DNA of 64,000 nucleotides from Costertonia aggregata (GCF_013402795.1 NZ_CP058595.1:779501-843500), one strand, 5' to 3'; numbered from the stretch's first letter, positions 1 to 9,603 are shown. Notes: generated from the sequence alone by a model not told the origin. A program made the numbers and translations.

Positions 1-198
1 CAAGGAAGGGTCAACATTATGTTCGAAATTCAGAAAGACGGCAGTATTGATAATATTAGAATGCGAGGCCCAAATAAAAACTTAGAAAAAGAAGCCAAAC
101 GCATTATTGAAAAGCTTCCGAGAATGACACCGGGCAAGCAAAGAGGAAGGGCGGTAAAGGTTCCTTTTAGTTTACCTATTAACTTTAAGCTGCAATAA
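1..198 (+). CDS. TonB C-terminal-domain protein (3' end only)
   Basis: The window opens inside this gene; frame 1 reads 65 codons to a TAA at 196-198. The visible part (VNIMFEIQKDGSIDNIRMRG, then a charged helix with EKEAKRIIEKLPRM, then a closing strand VPFSLPINFKLQ) has the strand-helix-strand layout of the TonB/TolA C-terminal domain, which touches the TonB box of outer-membrane receptors. In Bacteroidota this domain also ends many envelope proteins that are not classical TonB, so the full protein cannot be named. A bidirectional hairpin follows immediately and separates it from the convergent pyrophosphatase gene. Confidence 0.75.
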   Translation, partial: QGRVNIMFEIQKDGSIDNIRMRGPNKNLEKEAKRIIEKLPRMTPGKQRGRAVKVPFSLPINFKLQ

Positions 199-205
199 AA
201 AACAA

Positions 206-240
206 AAAATCGGGCTATGGCTTTACCATAACCCGATTTT
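206..240. terminator. Bidirectional terminator hairpin
   Basis: Near-perfect inverted repeat (AAATCGGGCTATGG ... CCATAACCCGATTT) with a short loop, A-rich on the left and T-rich on the right. It lies between two convergent genes, the TonB-like gene and hppA, and can serve both strands. Confidence 0.8.
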
Positions 241-260
241 ACATGATATAGTAAAATAGA

Positions 261-2636
261 CTATTGTCTTGTTTCCCCTTCGACCATGCTATAGTTTTTT
301 TCGCCCTTTACCGTAACTTTTTCAGCATTAAAAGACTTCAACTTAGCTTCAACCTCAACTTTTGTTCCAGTAAACGTTTTCTTTTGGGAAACTTCCTTTC
401 CGTTAATCAAGGTCGTATAGTTTACCGTAGCCTCAGCAGTATCTTCGTTTACAACGTTCATGGTAATCGTCTTGGAAACCTCTTCGTCAACGTTTGCCAT
501 TCCCGTATCGGAACTAACCGCTATACTCGGTGCGATAACCAATGCAACAACGGACATAAGTTTTAATAAAATATTCAAGGAAGGTCCCGAAGTATCCTTG
601 AACGGGTCACCTACGGTGTCGCCCACGACAGCAGCTTTATGCGCGTCGGAACCTTTACGCCCATCAGACTCGATCATCTTTTTGGCATTATCCCAAGCAC
701 CTCCTGCGTTAGACTGGAAAATGGCCATCAAAACACCAGCAGAAGTTACGCCCGCCAAAAGACCGCCCAACATTTCAGCTCCGCCAATAAATCCAACAGC
801 AACGGGAACGGCGATGGCCAAAAGACCGGGCAATACCATTTCCTTAATCGAAGCCTTTGTGGAAATATCAACGCACTTGTCATATTCCGCATAACCATCG
901 GCAGCATCAAAAGTAGCTCTTTGTTCCGGGGTAGCTTTGGACATATCTGAATCAACAGCCCTCATAACTTCCAACGCCGCTTTCAGTTGAGGAATATCCC
1001 TAAACTGGCGGCGAACCTCTTCAATCATGGCCATGGCCGCACGGCCAACCGCATTCATGGAAAGTGCCGAGAATACAAAAGGCAACATCGCACCGACCAA
1101 AAGTCCCGCCATAACCGTAGGCTTGGAAACATCGATTGAATTGACATTGGCCACCTTCATAAATGCTGAGAACAAAGCCAAAGCCGTTAAGGCAGCAGAA
1201 GCGATGGCAAAACCTTTACCAATGGCAGCAGTCGTGTTACCAACGGCATCCAATTTATCTGTTCTTTCACGTACCTCGGGGTCTAATTCCGCCATCTCGG
1301 CGATACCACCAGCGTTGTCCGATATGGGCCCGTATGCATCAACAGCCAATTGAATACCGGTATTCGCCAACATACCTACGGCAGCTATCGCAATTCCGTA
1401 AAGACCTGCAAAATGATGTGATACCAATATCGCGGCAGCAATCAATATAATAGGAATCATGGTAGACATCATACCCACACCCAAACCTGCAATGATATTG
1501 GTAGCGGCCCCAGTTTCAGATTGTTTTACAATTGAATTTACCGGCTTGGTACCAGTACCTGTATAATATTCTGTGATCTTACCTACTCCCAGACCAGCGA
1601 TCAAACCGGCCAAAGTAGCCCAAAAAATCCCCATTGCGCCATAAGGCAAACCTTCAACAGACTCTGGGATCAAAGCATTGATAATAAAATAGGAAGCTAC
1701 CACCATGAGACCGGCAGAGCCAAATTCACCGATATTCAAGGCAGTCTGCGGATTACCGCCGTCTTTTACCTTTACAAAGAACGTACCGATTATAGACATA
1801 ACGATACCCACTGCCGCCAACACCAAAGGAAGATAAACAGCCCCTAAACCAGCAAAATCAGGAGTTATGATAAACGCTCCCAAAACCATGGTACCTATAA
1901 TCGAGCCCACATAAGATTCAAATAAATCGGCACCCATGCCGGCCACGTCACCAACATTGTCACCAACGTTATCGGCAATAGTTGCCGGGTTTAATGGATG
2001 GTCTTCTGGTATACCAGCCTCTACCTTACCCACTAAATCCGCTCCAACATCCGCAGCTTTTGTATAAATACCACCACCCACTCTTGCAAATAAGGCAATA
2101 GATGAGGCACCTAGAGAAAATCCGGAAAGTACGTTCAATACCAAACCAAGGTTTTCAGAACCTTCCCATATATTCTGATAAATAATAAATAGTCCGCTTA
2201 ATCCCAAAACACCTAGACCTACAACACCTAGACCCATTACGGCACCACCGGCGAAAGCCACTTCCAATGCCTTTCCTAAGGATGTTCTTGCCGCCTGTGT
2301 GGTTCTTACGTTGGCCTTGGTCGCCACACGCATACCAATAAAGCCTGCCAAGGCAGAACAAATGGCACCCACAATGAACGACACGGCCACCATACCATTT
2401 GAACCAACTTCATTACTTCCCTTAAAATAAAGAAGTACAGCTACGGCGATAACAAAAATTGAAAGAATTTTGTACTCAGCCTTCAAAAAAGACATAGCAC
2501 CATCAGCAATATTCTTGGCAATTCTCGCCATTTTTTCATCGCCTACCTCTTGCTTGGCCACCCAAACATTCTTGATGAAAACAAACAAAAGTGCCAGTAC
2601 TCCAAATACTGGCAAAAACTTTACTATTAATTCCAT
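261..2636 (-). CDS. hppA: K+-dependent ion-translocating membrane pyrophosphatase
   Basis: Integral inner-membrane enzyme that couples hydrolysis of pyrophosphate to pumping of H+ and/or Na+. Family signatures are present: DVGADLVGK at 196-204, DNVGDNVGD at 222-230, and [15 protein letters not shown] near the C-terminal end. The motif [10 protein letters not shown] at 466-475 has Ala470 and Gly473 where K+-independent enzymes carry Lys and Thr, so K+ dependence is expected. The pumped ion cannot be decided by eye. At 791 residues it is longer than usual: after the last membrane helix there is a hydrophilic, beta-like tail of about 84 residues (708-791) that is not part of the catalytic core. 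A soluble pyrophosphatase gene lies just upstream on the same strand, with a hairpin between them. Confidence 0.96.
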   Translation of the reverse strand: MELIVKFLPVFGVLALLFVFIKNVWVAKQEVGDEKMARIAKNIADGAMSFLKAEYKILSIFVIAVAVLLYFKGSNEVGSNGMVAVSFIVGAICSALAGFIGMRVATKANVRTTQAARTSLGKALEVAFAGGAVMGLGVVGLGVLGLSGLFIIYQNIWEGSENLGLVLNVLSGFSLGASSIALFARVGGGIYTKAADVGADLVGKVEAGIPEDHPLNPATIADNVGDNVGDVAGMGADLFESYVGSIIGTMVLGAFIITPDFAGLGAVYLPLVLAAVGIVMSIIGTFFVKVKDGGNPQTALNIGEFGSAGLMVVASYFIINALIPESVEGLPYGAMGIFWATLAGLIAGLGVGKITEYYTGTGTKPVNSIVKQSETGAATNIIAGLGVGMMSTMIPIILIAAAILVSHHFAGLYGIAIAAVGMLANTGIQLAVDAYGPISDNAGGIAEMAELDPEVRERTDKLDAVGNTTAAIGKGFAIASAALTALALFSAFMKVANVNSIDVSKPTVMAGLLVGAMLPFVFSALSMNAVGRAAMAMIEEVRRQFRDIPQLKAALEVMRAVDSDMSKATPEQRATFDAADGYAEYDKCVDISTKASIKEMVLPGLLAIAVPVAVGFIGGAEMLGGLLAGVTSAGVLMAIFQSNAGGAWDNAKKMIESDGRKGSDAHKAAVVGDTVGDPFKDTSGPSLNILLKLMSVVALVIAPSIAVSSDTGMANVDEEVSKTITMNVVNEDTAEATVNYTTLINGKEVSQKKTFTGTKVEVEAKLKSFNAEKVTVKGEKNYSMVEGETRQ

Positions 2637-2694
2637 TATGTTAGTTGTTTTAGTTTTTTTTAACGGCTGCTAAAGTAGTAAAATTGAAGAGAAT

Positions 2695-2730
2695 AAAAAA
2701 AGCCACTTTTTTTAACAAAAGCGGCTTTTT
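2695..2730. terminator. Hairpin between ppa and hppA
   Basis: AAAAAGCCACTTTT and AAAAGCGGCTTTTT form a stem with a TTTAAC loop and one mismatch, flanked by A and T runs. It probably ends the ppa transcript so that hppA is expressed from its own promoter. Confidence 0.75.
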
Positions 2731-2746
2731 ACCATCTGGTTTTTGA

Positions 2747-3274
2747 CTATATCATAAAAGTTCGCTTATCCTTATGCCCACTTTCGTTGTAACGTTTAAC
2801 ACATTCGTGATAAATCTTTATAGCTTCCTCGGCATTGCCCCAGCCGCCCGTGTCTACTTTTTTCTCTTCCAAATCTTTATATACCTGAAAAAAATGTTCG
2901 ATTTCCTTCAACCTATGGGGATTTAAATCACTTATATCGTTTCTCTTGCTCCATATGGGGTCGGATATAGGCACGCATATTATCTTTTCATCCGGTCCTT
3001 TTTCATCGGTCATATGAAATACGCCAATGGGTTTTACTTCCATGACCACCATGGGATAGGTAGGCTCGGTACCCATGACCAAAACGTCGAGAGGATCCTT
3101 GTCCAAAGCCAAAGTTTCCGGCACAAAGCCATAATCCCCAGGGTACATCATGGATGAAAACAAAGTTCTGTCAAACCTGATTTTGTTCAAAGTGAAGTCG
3201 TATTCGTATTTATTTCTACTTCCCTTGGGTATTTCAATCAATACATCAAAAGTAACTGCTTGTTTTGCACTCAT
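2747..3274 (-). CDS. ppa: Soluble inorganic pyrophosphatase, family I
   Basis: Cytoplasmic Mg2+-dependent hydrolase of pyrophosphate, pulling biosynthetic reactions forward. The 175-residue length is normal for bacterial family I enzymes. The metal-binding signature DKDPLDVLV is intact, with Asp58, Asp60 and Asp63 matching the family DxDPxD triad; the preceding YPGDYGFVPETL segment is also typical. It sits directly upstream of the membrane pyrophosphatase gene on the same strand, so one locus encodes both the heat-releasing and the energy-conserving route for pyrophosphate disposal. The ATG start is preceded by an A/T-rich leader typical of this lineage. Confidence 0.97.
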   Translation of the reverse strand: MSAKQAVTFDVLIEIPKGSRNKYEYDFTLNKIRFDRTLFSSMMYPGDYGFVPETLALDKDPLDVLVMGTEPTYPMVVMEVKPIGVFHMTDEKGPDEKIICVPISDPIWSKRNDISDLNPHRLKEIEHFFQVYKDLEEKKVDTGGWGNAEEAIKIYHECVKRYNESGHKDKRTFMI

Positions 3275-3352
3275 TTATCTTAAATTTTAAAGGCTGCAAA
3301 TTTACTGGTAATAAATATATTTACCCGCATTGCAATAATAACTTAATGTTAA

Positions 3353-5848
3353 TTAAAAACTGAAACCAAAAGAACCGGTAACGCTAAAGGGCCTTGCTTC
3401 CGGATTATCCAAATAATTACCCCGAAAATTAAAATCGATTCTAAGAATCTTAAAAATATTGCCCACTCCTAAAGAATATTCCCAATATATTTCATCTGAA
3501 GGTGCCCGTAGCGGTATGTTCGTGGGGCTACTCAAAGCTATATTCTCGTCGGACAGCTCTCCCCAAACTCCACGCAGGCCAATAATTTCCCTAAGGTTCA
3601 GTTTTCTGAGAAAAGGGACTCTTGAAAATAGCCTGCCATTAAAATTATGTTCCAAATGCACGGCCGTGTAAGTATCGGTCACGAATTCATAAAAATCAAG
3701 ATTGGGGAACGTATTGTACAAACTAAAAAGAGTTTGGTTACCGGGAACTACGTTCAGTAATCCCAGAGGCACCTCACCAAAAGTCTTACCGGCTTCAACG
3801 GTTGTCAACAACCTTCCAAAACCTCCTACTTGCCATGGTTGCGTGTATGAAAATTGAAGTTTTGAATATTCAAAATCGCTCTCCAAAAAACCGTTCAGGC
3901 CTTTGGTATAATTTAAAAGCAAGGTACTGTAATCATCATTGATATCCTCTCGTTCCACACCATAACCAATGGTTTTTTTCCCTGGAGTGTAGATGAGCGT
4001 GGTATTGATGTCAAATTGTTTTATTTCGGAGGCGATGCCCGAAGGGGCATCCGCATCAATGTAATCCAAACTAAATGCATTGGGCAGGGCCGAACTCAAC
4101 GTACGTAACGACCCCCCAAAACGCATACGAAAATTCGTCAAAGGCTCTATCTCGATATTAACCGTGCTTAGATTAATGTTGGTCAACCTGTCGTTCGCCC
4201 CAACCGTTAAAACCGACGAAGATGCTATACTTCTCCCCAAAACATCGTTCGTAGCGGTAAGGCTCAGCCCCAGTTGTTCCACATCGCGCCTATGACCGCC
4301 CGATAGTATGAACCTACTCTTCCTATCCAATAAAAATTTTCCAGAGAAGCCATGTTTTACCTTTTTATCGAGAAAACCGTATGCGAAATACCCTTCTAAC
4401 CGCCATGGGTCGTTTTGGCCGAAATAGGTACGTGCGCCCCCCCTTAAACGTATGCCTTCAGCGTCGTTAAAGCCAAAAACACTATAAATATCCCCTAGGT
4501 CTATATTCCATTTGTCAATTTCTATATAGCCGGAACCCAAGATACTGACCAGATTATAGTACGATTTAAACTTGGGCACCGTTTTTAAGGTGTCCAAAAG
4601 TTTATATACCCCCGTCTCATCTTTATTCAAACGTTCAAGGCGATTGTTCTGCCAAAAAACGTCATCCCTAGTAAGCACCAAAGGATCAAATTGATTGCTC
4701 TTTGTCTTGTAAAATTGTTTGGGTTTTGGGATGTCGAATTTATGGTTATCGTATACCGTTGTTCGTTTCCCATAAATGCCCCTGGATGCTTCCTTTTTCC
4801 GAAAACTAAAATCGGTCAGCATATAATCCCGTTTCAACAAAAAAACGGAATCGTTCATTACCTCAAATTCCTGCTCTATATAAACTTCTTTGATCCAATT
4901 GAGGTTTGCGCTCTTGGTTACCTCTAGATTTATATTTTTTACGGCAAAGGTAGAATCGTTGACCCAAAAGTTTCCCTTGAAGGTTAGTTCGTTTGTTCTT
5001 CTGGGATAATATATGATGTTGTAGCACCATTTGTCGCCAATAAATGTACTATCGGTCAATACATAATTGTAAACGTCTACCCCGGTTTTGGATAACGGGC
5101 TGGTAAAGCTCTTATCAAAGAATTCGATATAATTATCGTATACATCATACTCCTGGTACATATCTTGGATAAATGCCGTAAGCGCCTGATTGTTCTCAAA
5201 ACCTGAGTTTTTACTACCCAAAACATCCTCTTTTTCATCTGGCATTACATTATCGCCATATACCTTAGAAAATTTTTCGTTCAAGAAAATGGGCAAGTAT
5301 GTTTTCCCGGTAATTCGTGAGGTATCCAAATCTTGAAAAACAAACTCCAATCCTTTGAAAACCCTGCTTTTAATGAGGGCGCTATCAATCGTATTGATAT
5401 CAAACTCGACTTTTTCGTATTTATCGTATTGATATTGTTTGAATTTGCGTAGCCCGTTCTGTCTTTTTTTCTCCCATATTTTTTTTAAGATATCTATGGC
5501 CGGATTGTTTTTTTTGGATTGCTTTCCGAAATAAACGGTAACCTCGTCCAGTTGCTCCCCACCTTCCAATAACACTATTTTTAAGTCATAATTTACTTTT
5601 CCACTTAGCGGAAATTCAATAGTCTCGTAACCTATAAAAGATATGATAAGTGTTTGATGATCGTTTTCCGATTCTATATAAAACCTACCGTTATCATTGG
5701 TAATGGTGCCCTCGGAAGAGTCTTTGAACAAAATATTGGCAAAAGCTATGGGGTTGTCGGCCTCGTCGACCACTATGCCTCCCACTTTGGTTTGTGCAAG
5801 TGACATGAAAGAGCAAACAATACATAAGAAGAAAAGTATTCTTTTCAT
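3353..5848 (-). CDS. DUF5686 outer-membrane protein with carboxypeptidase-like regulatory domain
   Basis: An 831-residue envelope protein. It begins with a signal peptide (MKRILFFLCIVCSFMSLAQT), followed by a CarboxypepD_reg-like beta-sandwich at about 22-105 (VGGIVVDEADNPIAFANILF), then a long region ending in strands with an aromatic last residue (FGFSF), as expected for an outer-membrane barrel. This architecture is the DUF5686 family, abundant in Bacteroidota and without a settled function; it resembles TonB-dependent receptors in having the regulatory domain but lacks an evident plug. It stands alone between ppa and the pyruvate dehydrogenase gene. Family assignment is firm, function is not. 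Confidence 0.85.
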   Translation of the reverse strand: MKRILFFLCIVCSFMSLAQTKVGGIVVDEADNPIAFANILFKDSSEGTITNDNGRFYIESENDHQTLIISFIGYETIEFPLSGKVNYDLKIVLLEGGEQLDEVTVYFGKQSKKNNPAIDILKKIWEKKRQNGLRKFKQYQYDKYEKVEFDINTIDSALIKSRVFKGLEFVFQDLDTSRITGKTYLPIFLNEKFSKVYGDNVMPDEKEDVLGSKNSGFENNQALTAFIQDMYQEYDVYDNYIEFFDKSFTSPLSKTGVDVYNYVLTDSTFIGDKWCYNIIYYPRRTNELTFKGNFWVNDSTFAVKNINLEVTKSANLNWIKEVYIEQEFEVMNDSVFLLKRDYMLTDFSFRKKEASRGIYGKRTTVYDNHKFDIPKPKQFYKTKSNQFDPLVLTRDDVFWQNNRLERLNKDETGVYKLLDTLKTVPKFKSYYNLVSILGSGYIEIDKWNIDLGDIYSVFGFNDAEGIRLRGGARTYFGQNDPWRLEGYFAYGFLDKKVKHGFSGKFLLDRKSRFILSGGHRRDVEQLGLSLTATNDVLGRSIASSSVLTVGANDRLTNINLSTVNIEIEPLTNFRMRFGGSLRTLSSALPNAFSLDYIDADAPSGIASEIKQFDINTTLIYTPGKKTIGYGVEREDINDDYSTLLLNYTKGLNGFLESDFEYSKLQFSYTQPWQVGGFGRLLTTVEAGKTFGEVPLGLLNVVPGNQTLFSLYNTFPNLDFYEFVTDTYTAVHLEHNFNGRLFSRVPFLRKLNLREIIGLRGVWGELSDENIALSSPTNIPLRAPSDEIYWEYSLGVGNIFKILRIDFNFRGNYLDNPEARPFSVTGSFGFSF

Positions 5849-5949
5849 TAATGGGGCATACTTTCGTTTTTAATAGACCGCACAGCTAATAAATCTGAAA
5901 TAAAAAGGCTGTGATAGTATCTGTTGCTGTAAAACAAATCTTATAAAAT

Positions 5950-5982
5950 AAAACTCCGCCAACCTTTGTTGACGGAGCTAAG
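5950..5982 (-). terminator. Terminator of pdhB
   Basis: Stem CTCCGTCAAC / GTTGGCGGAG on the minus strand (one mismatch, 4-base loop) followed by a T-rich stretch, 20-30 bases beyond the pdhB stop codon. Confidence 0.7.
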
Positions 5983-6004
5983 ATACCTTTACAGTAAGAA
6001 TTAC

Positions 6005-6982
6005 TTATTTATATAACACCTTTTTAACAGCGTTGATAACATCTTGGTGATTGGGCAACCATTCTTCCAAAAGAACGGGAGAATACGGCGCAGGTGTATC
6101 GGCCGTATTTATTCTTTGTATCGGTGCGTCCAAATAATCGAATGCTTTGTCCTGAACGTGATATGTAATTTCAGTAGAAACATTACCAAATGGCCATGCC
6201 TCTTCCAAGATAACGAGCCTGTTCGTTTTCTTTACCGACGTAAGAACGGCTTCATAATCAAGTGGCTTTACCGTACGCAAATCAATGATTTCGCAGCTAA
6301 TATCCTCTTTTGCCAATTCATCGGCCGCTTTATCTGCCTCTTTGATAATTTTTCCAAAAGATACTATGGTAACATCAGAGCCCTCTCTACGAATATCGGC
6401 AACCCCTAACGGAATGGTGTATTCCCCTTCCGGAACTTCACCTTTATCGCCGTACATCTGCTCAGACTCCATAAAAATAACCGGGTCGTCGTCACGAATG
6501 GCTGATTTCAACAATCCCTTTGCATCCGCAGGGTTGGATGGTACTACAACTTTTAGGCCGGGACAGTTGGCATACCAACTTTCAAAAGCCTGTGAATGCG
6601 TAGCCGCCAATTGACCCGCAGAAGCTGTTGGTCCGCGAAAAACGATCGGACAAGGAAATTGACCCCCGGACATTTGCCTGATTTTTGCGGCATTGTTGAT
6701 AATTTGGTCTATCCCTACCAAGGCAAAGTTAAAGGTCATAAATTCAATGATAGGTCGGTTTCCCGTCATCGTTGAGCCAACGCCGATACCGGCAAATCCC
6801 AATTCTGCAATCGGAGTGTCAATGACACGCTTTTCACCAAATTCATCCAACATGCCCTTTGACGCCTTGTAAGCCCCGTTGTACTCCGCTACTTCCTCTC
6901 CCATTAAATAAACCGACTCGTCCCGTCTCATTTCTTCGGACATCGCCTCACATACGGCTTCTCGGAATTGCAATGTTTTCAT
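6005..6982 (-). CDS. pdhB: Pyruvate dehydrogenase E1 component, beta subunit
   Basis: Beta chain of the thiamine-diphosphate-dependent E1 heterotetramer that decarboxylates pyruvate and passes the acetyl group to E2. The 325 residues align end to end with the family: REAVCEAMSEEMRRDESVYLMGEE at the start with the conserved Glu of the cofactor site, DTPIAELGFAGIGVG near 60, GGQFPCPIVFRGP near 108, and a transketolase C-terminal domain (IIDLRTVKPLDYEAV, then LVILEEAWPFGNVSTEI). The alpha subunit and E2 are not next to it in this window. It has its own terminator, and shares a divergent intergenic region with etfB. Confidence 0.95.
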   Translation of the reverse strand: MKTLQFREAVCEAMSEEMRRDESVYLMGEEVAEYNGAYKASKGMLDEFGEKRVIDTPIAELGFAGIGVGSTMTGNRPIIEFMTFNFALVGIDQIINNAAKIRQMSGGQFPCPIVFRGPTASAGQLAATHSQAFESWYANCPGLKVVVPSNPADAKGLLKSAIRDDDPVIFMESEQMYGDKGEVPEGEYTIPLGVADIRREGSDVTIVSFGKIIKEADKAADELAKEDISCEIIDLRTVKPLDYEAVLTSVKKTNRLVILEEAWPFGNVSTEITYHVQDKAFDYLDAPIQRINTADTPAPYSPVLLEEWLPNHQDVINAVKKVLYK

Positions 6983-7083
6983 ATATCTTGAGTTGACTTC
7001 GTTTACACATCAGTTAAAAACGCTAGCAAAAATAGCAAAATATATATCAACTTAACCGATGATAGAATCAAAAAAAGTTATAA

Positions 7084-7109
7084 AATTTACTATGCATGCA
7101 TAGTAAATT
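7084..7109. promoter_or_regulatory. 26-bp perfect palindrome, putative operator of etfBA
   Basis: AATTTACTATGCATGCATAGTAAATT (split at centre: AATTTACTATGCA / TGCATAGTAAATT) is a perfect inverted repeat 49 bases before the etfB start in the pdhB-etfB divergent region. A TATCTTAG element at 7124-7131, one mismatch from the Bacteroidota -7 box TAnnTTTG, lies just downstream, so the palindrome would cover the -33 position. It has no T tract and precedes the gene, so it looks like a repressor site rather than a terminator. Confidence 0.6.
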
Positions 7110-7157
7110 AGAAAATTATTGAGTATCTTAGCAACGTTTTAAAAATCAATTTAACAA

Positions 7158-7898
7158 ATGAAAATATTAGTTTGTATCAGTAATGTCCCGGACACTACTT
7201 CCAAAATAAATTTTACCGATGGCGATACCAAATTCGACACAAACGGTGTACAATTCGTAATTAACCCCAATGATGAGTTCGGGTTGACAAGAGCTATGTG
7301 GTTCAAGGAAAAGCAGGGAGCATCGGTTCACGTTGTCACTGTAGGAACAGCCGCCGTAGAACCAACAATTCGTAAGGCTTTGGCCATTGGTGCCGATGAG
7401 GCCATACGCGTCAATGCAGAACCTACCGATGGTTATTTTGTTGCGCAACAGTTAGCGGAAGTCATAAAAAATGGGGAATACGATTTAGTGATCGCAGGAA
7501 GGGAATCAATAGATTACAATGGTGGTATGGTACCGGGGATATTGGCGACTTTGTTGGATATGAACTTTGTAAATACATGCATAAGCCTAGAAATTGATGG
7601 TGAAACTGTTACCGCCATGCGAGAAATCGATGGTGGAAAAGAAAAAATCGAGACCTCTTTGCCTTTGGTAATCGGAGGACAAAAAGGGTTGGTCGAGGAA
7701 AGCGACCTTCGTATCCCGAACATGCGCGGTATCATGATGGCGAGAAAAAAAGCCCTTAACGTAGTAGAACCCATTACTGCCGACAAAGCTACTGAAGATG
7801 CAAAATTCGAAAAACCAGCACCAAAAGGTGCAGTTAAACTAGTTGATTCAGTCGATGCCCTTGTTGATCTATTGCACAACGAAGCCAAAGTCATCTAA
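7158..7898 (+). CDS. etfB: Electron transfer flavoprotein, beta subunit
   Basis: Small subunit of the ETF heterodimer, which collects electrons from acyl-CoA dehydrogenases and passes them to the respiratory chain through ETF:quinone oxidoreductase. The 246 residues show the family layout: MKILVCISNVPDTTSKI at the N-terminus, the region VIAGRESIDYNGGMVPG near 112 that binds AMP, and the recognition-loop segment RIPNMRGIMMARKK near 185. The alpha subunit follows 18 bases downstream, so the two are co-transcribed. A palindrome and a plausible -7 element lie upstream. Confidence 0.96.
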   Translation: MKILVCISNVPDTTSKINFTDGDTKFDTNGVQFVINPNDEFGLTRAMWFKEKQGASVHVVTVGTAAVEPTIRKALAIGADEAIRVNAEPTDGYFVAQQLAEVIKNGEYDLVIAGRESIDYNGGMVPGILATLLDMNFVNTCISLEIDGETVTAMREIDGGKEKIETSLPLVIGGQKGLVEESDLRIPNMRGIMMARKKALNVVEPITADKATEDAKFEKPAPKGAVKLVDSVDALVDLLHNEAKVI

Positions 7899-7916
7899 AC
7901 AAAAATCGAAGAAATT

Positions 7917-8885
7917 ATGTCAGTTATAGTATACACGGAATCTGAAAACGGAAAATTAAAAAAGAATGCTTTTGAAGTGGCTTCCTATGCAAGTGAAGTC
8001 GCCAAACAAATGGGCACCTCGGTAACGGCCATAGCCATTAACGCATCAGACGTAGACGAATTGGGCAATTACGGTGTTACCAAAGCATTGAACGTTTCGG
8101 ACGAAAGTCTTAAAATATTCAATGCAAAGGCATATGCCAATACTATTTCGCAAGCTGTAGAGAAAGAAGGAGGAAAAATTTTGATCGTAAGTTCCAGTAC
8201 CGATACTAAATTTATGGCTCCCATAGTAACGGCCAAATTAAAGGCTGGTTATGTGCCCAATGTAGTTGCAGCACCTGAAAACGCCAGCCCCTTTACCGTA
8301 AAACGAACTGCATTCAGTAATAAGGGTTTCGCCCATACGGAAATTAAGTCCGATATGAAGATCATTGGAGTTTCCAACAACGCTTTCGGGGTTCATGAAA
8401 ACAAGGTTGATGTCGCGGTTGAAGATTTCAACGCATCGATAAGCGATTCCGATTTTTCTACAAAATCCGTAGAAATAGATAAGGTTGTCGGTAAAGCAAC
8501 TATCGCCGATGCCGATATCGTTGTATCCGGGGGTAGAGGTCTAAAAGGTCCTGAAAATTGGGGAATGGTAGAAGAACTTGCCGATGTTCTCGGTGCCGCT
8601 ACCGCTTGCTCAAAACCGGTTTCGGATTTAGGGTGGAGACCTCATGGGGAACATGTTGGCCAAACGGGAAAACCTGTTGCCAGCAATTTATATATCGCCA
8701 TAGGAATTTCAGGGGCCATTCAACACTTGGCAGGAGTCAGCTCTTCCAAAACCAAGGTAGTCATCAATACAGATGCAGAAGCCCCTTTCTTTAAAGCGGC
8801 GGACTATGGCATAGTCGGCGATGCCTTTGAAGTTGTACCGCAACTCATAGAAAAATTAAAGGAATTAAAGGCGCAAAACGCTTAA
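7917..8885 (+). CDS. etfA: Electron transfer flavoprotein, alpha subunit
   Basis: Large, FAD-binding subunit of ETF. At 322 residues it is complete: an N-terminal nucleotide-fold domain (about 1-185) and a C-terminal FAD domain with the family motif GGRGLKGPENW near 206, GWRPHGEHVGQTGKPVAS and the segment YIAIGISGAIQHLAG followed by VVINTDAEAPFF. Partner of the upstream beta subunit, 18 bases away. A strong hairpin after the stop ends this two-gene operon. Confidence 0.97.
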   Translation: MSVIVYTESENGKLKKNAFEVASYASEVAKQMGTSVTAIAINASDVDELGNYGVTKALNVSDESLKIFNAKAYANTISQAVEKEGGKILIVSSSTDTKFMAPIVTAKLKAGYVPNVVAAPENASPFTVKRTAFSNKGFAHTEIKSDMKIIGVSNNAFGVHENKVDVAVEDFNASISDSDFSTKSVEIDKVVGKATIADADIVVSGGRGLKGPENWGMVEELADVLGAATACSKPVSDLGWRPHGEHVGQTGKPVASNLYIAIGISGAIQHLAGVSSSKTKVVINTDAEAPFFKAADYGIVGDAFEVVPQLIEKLKELKAQNA

Positions 8886-8910
8886 TTTTTGTTAATTTGT
8901 GCCCCATAAG

Positions 8911-8955
8911 GGCTGTTCAAATTATTGGTGCTGCCATTTGTTTGAACAGCCTTTT
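8911..8955 (+). terminator. Terminator of etfBA
   Basis: An 11-bp perfect stem GGCTGTTCAAA / TTTGAACAGCC with a 19-base loop, followed by TTTT, starting 26 bases after the etfA stop. Confidence 0.75.
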
Positions 8956-8973
8956 CTGATTTTATAAGACAGT

Positions 8974-9603
8974 ATGAGTTTAGTCCGTTTGAAAATAAAG
9001 GGAATATCGTATAGCCAAACCCAAAATGGCGCGTATGCCCTAATATTGAATGAAGTTGAGGGTGACCGTAAATTGCCCATCGTCATAGGTGCTTTTGAGG
9101 CTCAAAGCATCGCCATTGCCTTAGAAAAAGAAATAAAACCGCCCAGACCACTGACCCATGATCTGTTCAAAAATTTTGCGGATCGTTTTGATATCGTTGT
9201 AAAGCAAGTGATAATACATAAATTGGTTGACGGCGTTTTTTATTCCAGTATCATATGTGAAAGGGATAAAATCGAGGAAATCATCGATGCCCGTACCAGT
9301 GATGCAATCGCCTTGGCTCTTCGTTTTAGTGCACCCATCTTTACTTACAAAACAATATTGGACAAAGCCGGTATTTTTTTAAAATTCTCTTCCAAAGAGA
9401 AAGAAAAAGAAGATGGTGACGATAGTATCATGGTCGACGAAATCCTGCAAGAAGGAGAAACGGTTGAAATTGACACAGGCGCATCGGATGGCTATAACGA
9501 ACTTACCTTGGAGGAACTCAACCAAGAACTGGACCGTGCGGTCGCCAATGAAGATTATGAAAAGGCCGCTAAACTCAGGGACGAGATTTCCAAACGCAAT
9601 TAA
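8974..9603 (+). CDS. Bifunctional nuclease (DUF151) family protein with UVR motif
   Basis: The first about 140 residues are the BFN/DUF151 domain (VEGDRKLPIVIGAFEAQSIA, then DARTSDAIALALRFSAPI), a fold known from plant and bacterial proteins with reported DNase/RNase activity. A linker of acidic residues leads to a C-terminal UVR (UvrB/UvrC) helical motif of about 34 residues (LNQELDRAVANEDYEKAAKLRDEI), which mediates protein contacts in UvrB, UvrC and ClpC-type proteins. This two-part arrangement is common in Bacteroidota. Its cellular role is unknown; nucleotide-stress or stress-protein partnership is only inferred. The nucleoside transporter starts 16 bases after its stop, so they may share a transcript. 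Confidence 0.9.
   Translation: MSLVRLKIKGISYSQTQNGAYALILNEVEGDRKLPIVIGAFEAQSIAIALEKEIKPPRPLTHDLFKNFADRFDIVVKQVIIHKLVDGVFYSSIICERDKIEEIIDARTSDAIALALRFSAPIFTYKTILDKAGIFLKFSSKEKEKEDGDDSIMVDEILQEGETVEIDTGASDGYNELTLEELNQELDRAVANEDYEKAAKLRDEISKRN

Noticed and set aside
460-894. Several open frames on the plus strand across 264-1450
   Set aside because: All are antisense to the membrane pyrophosphatase gene and show no family features.
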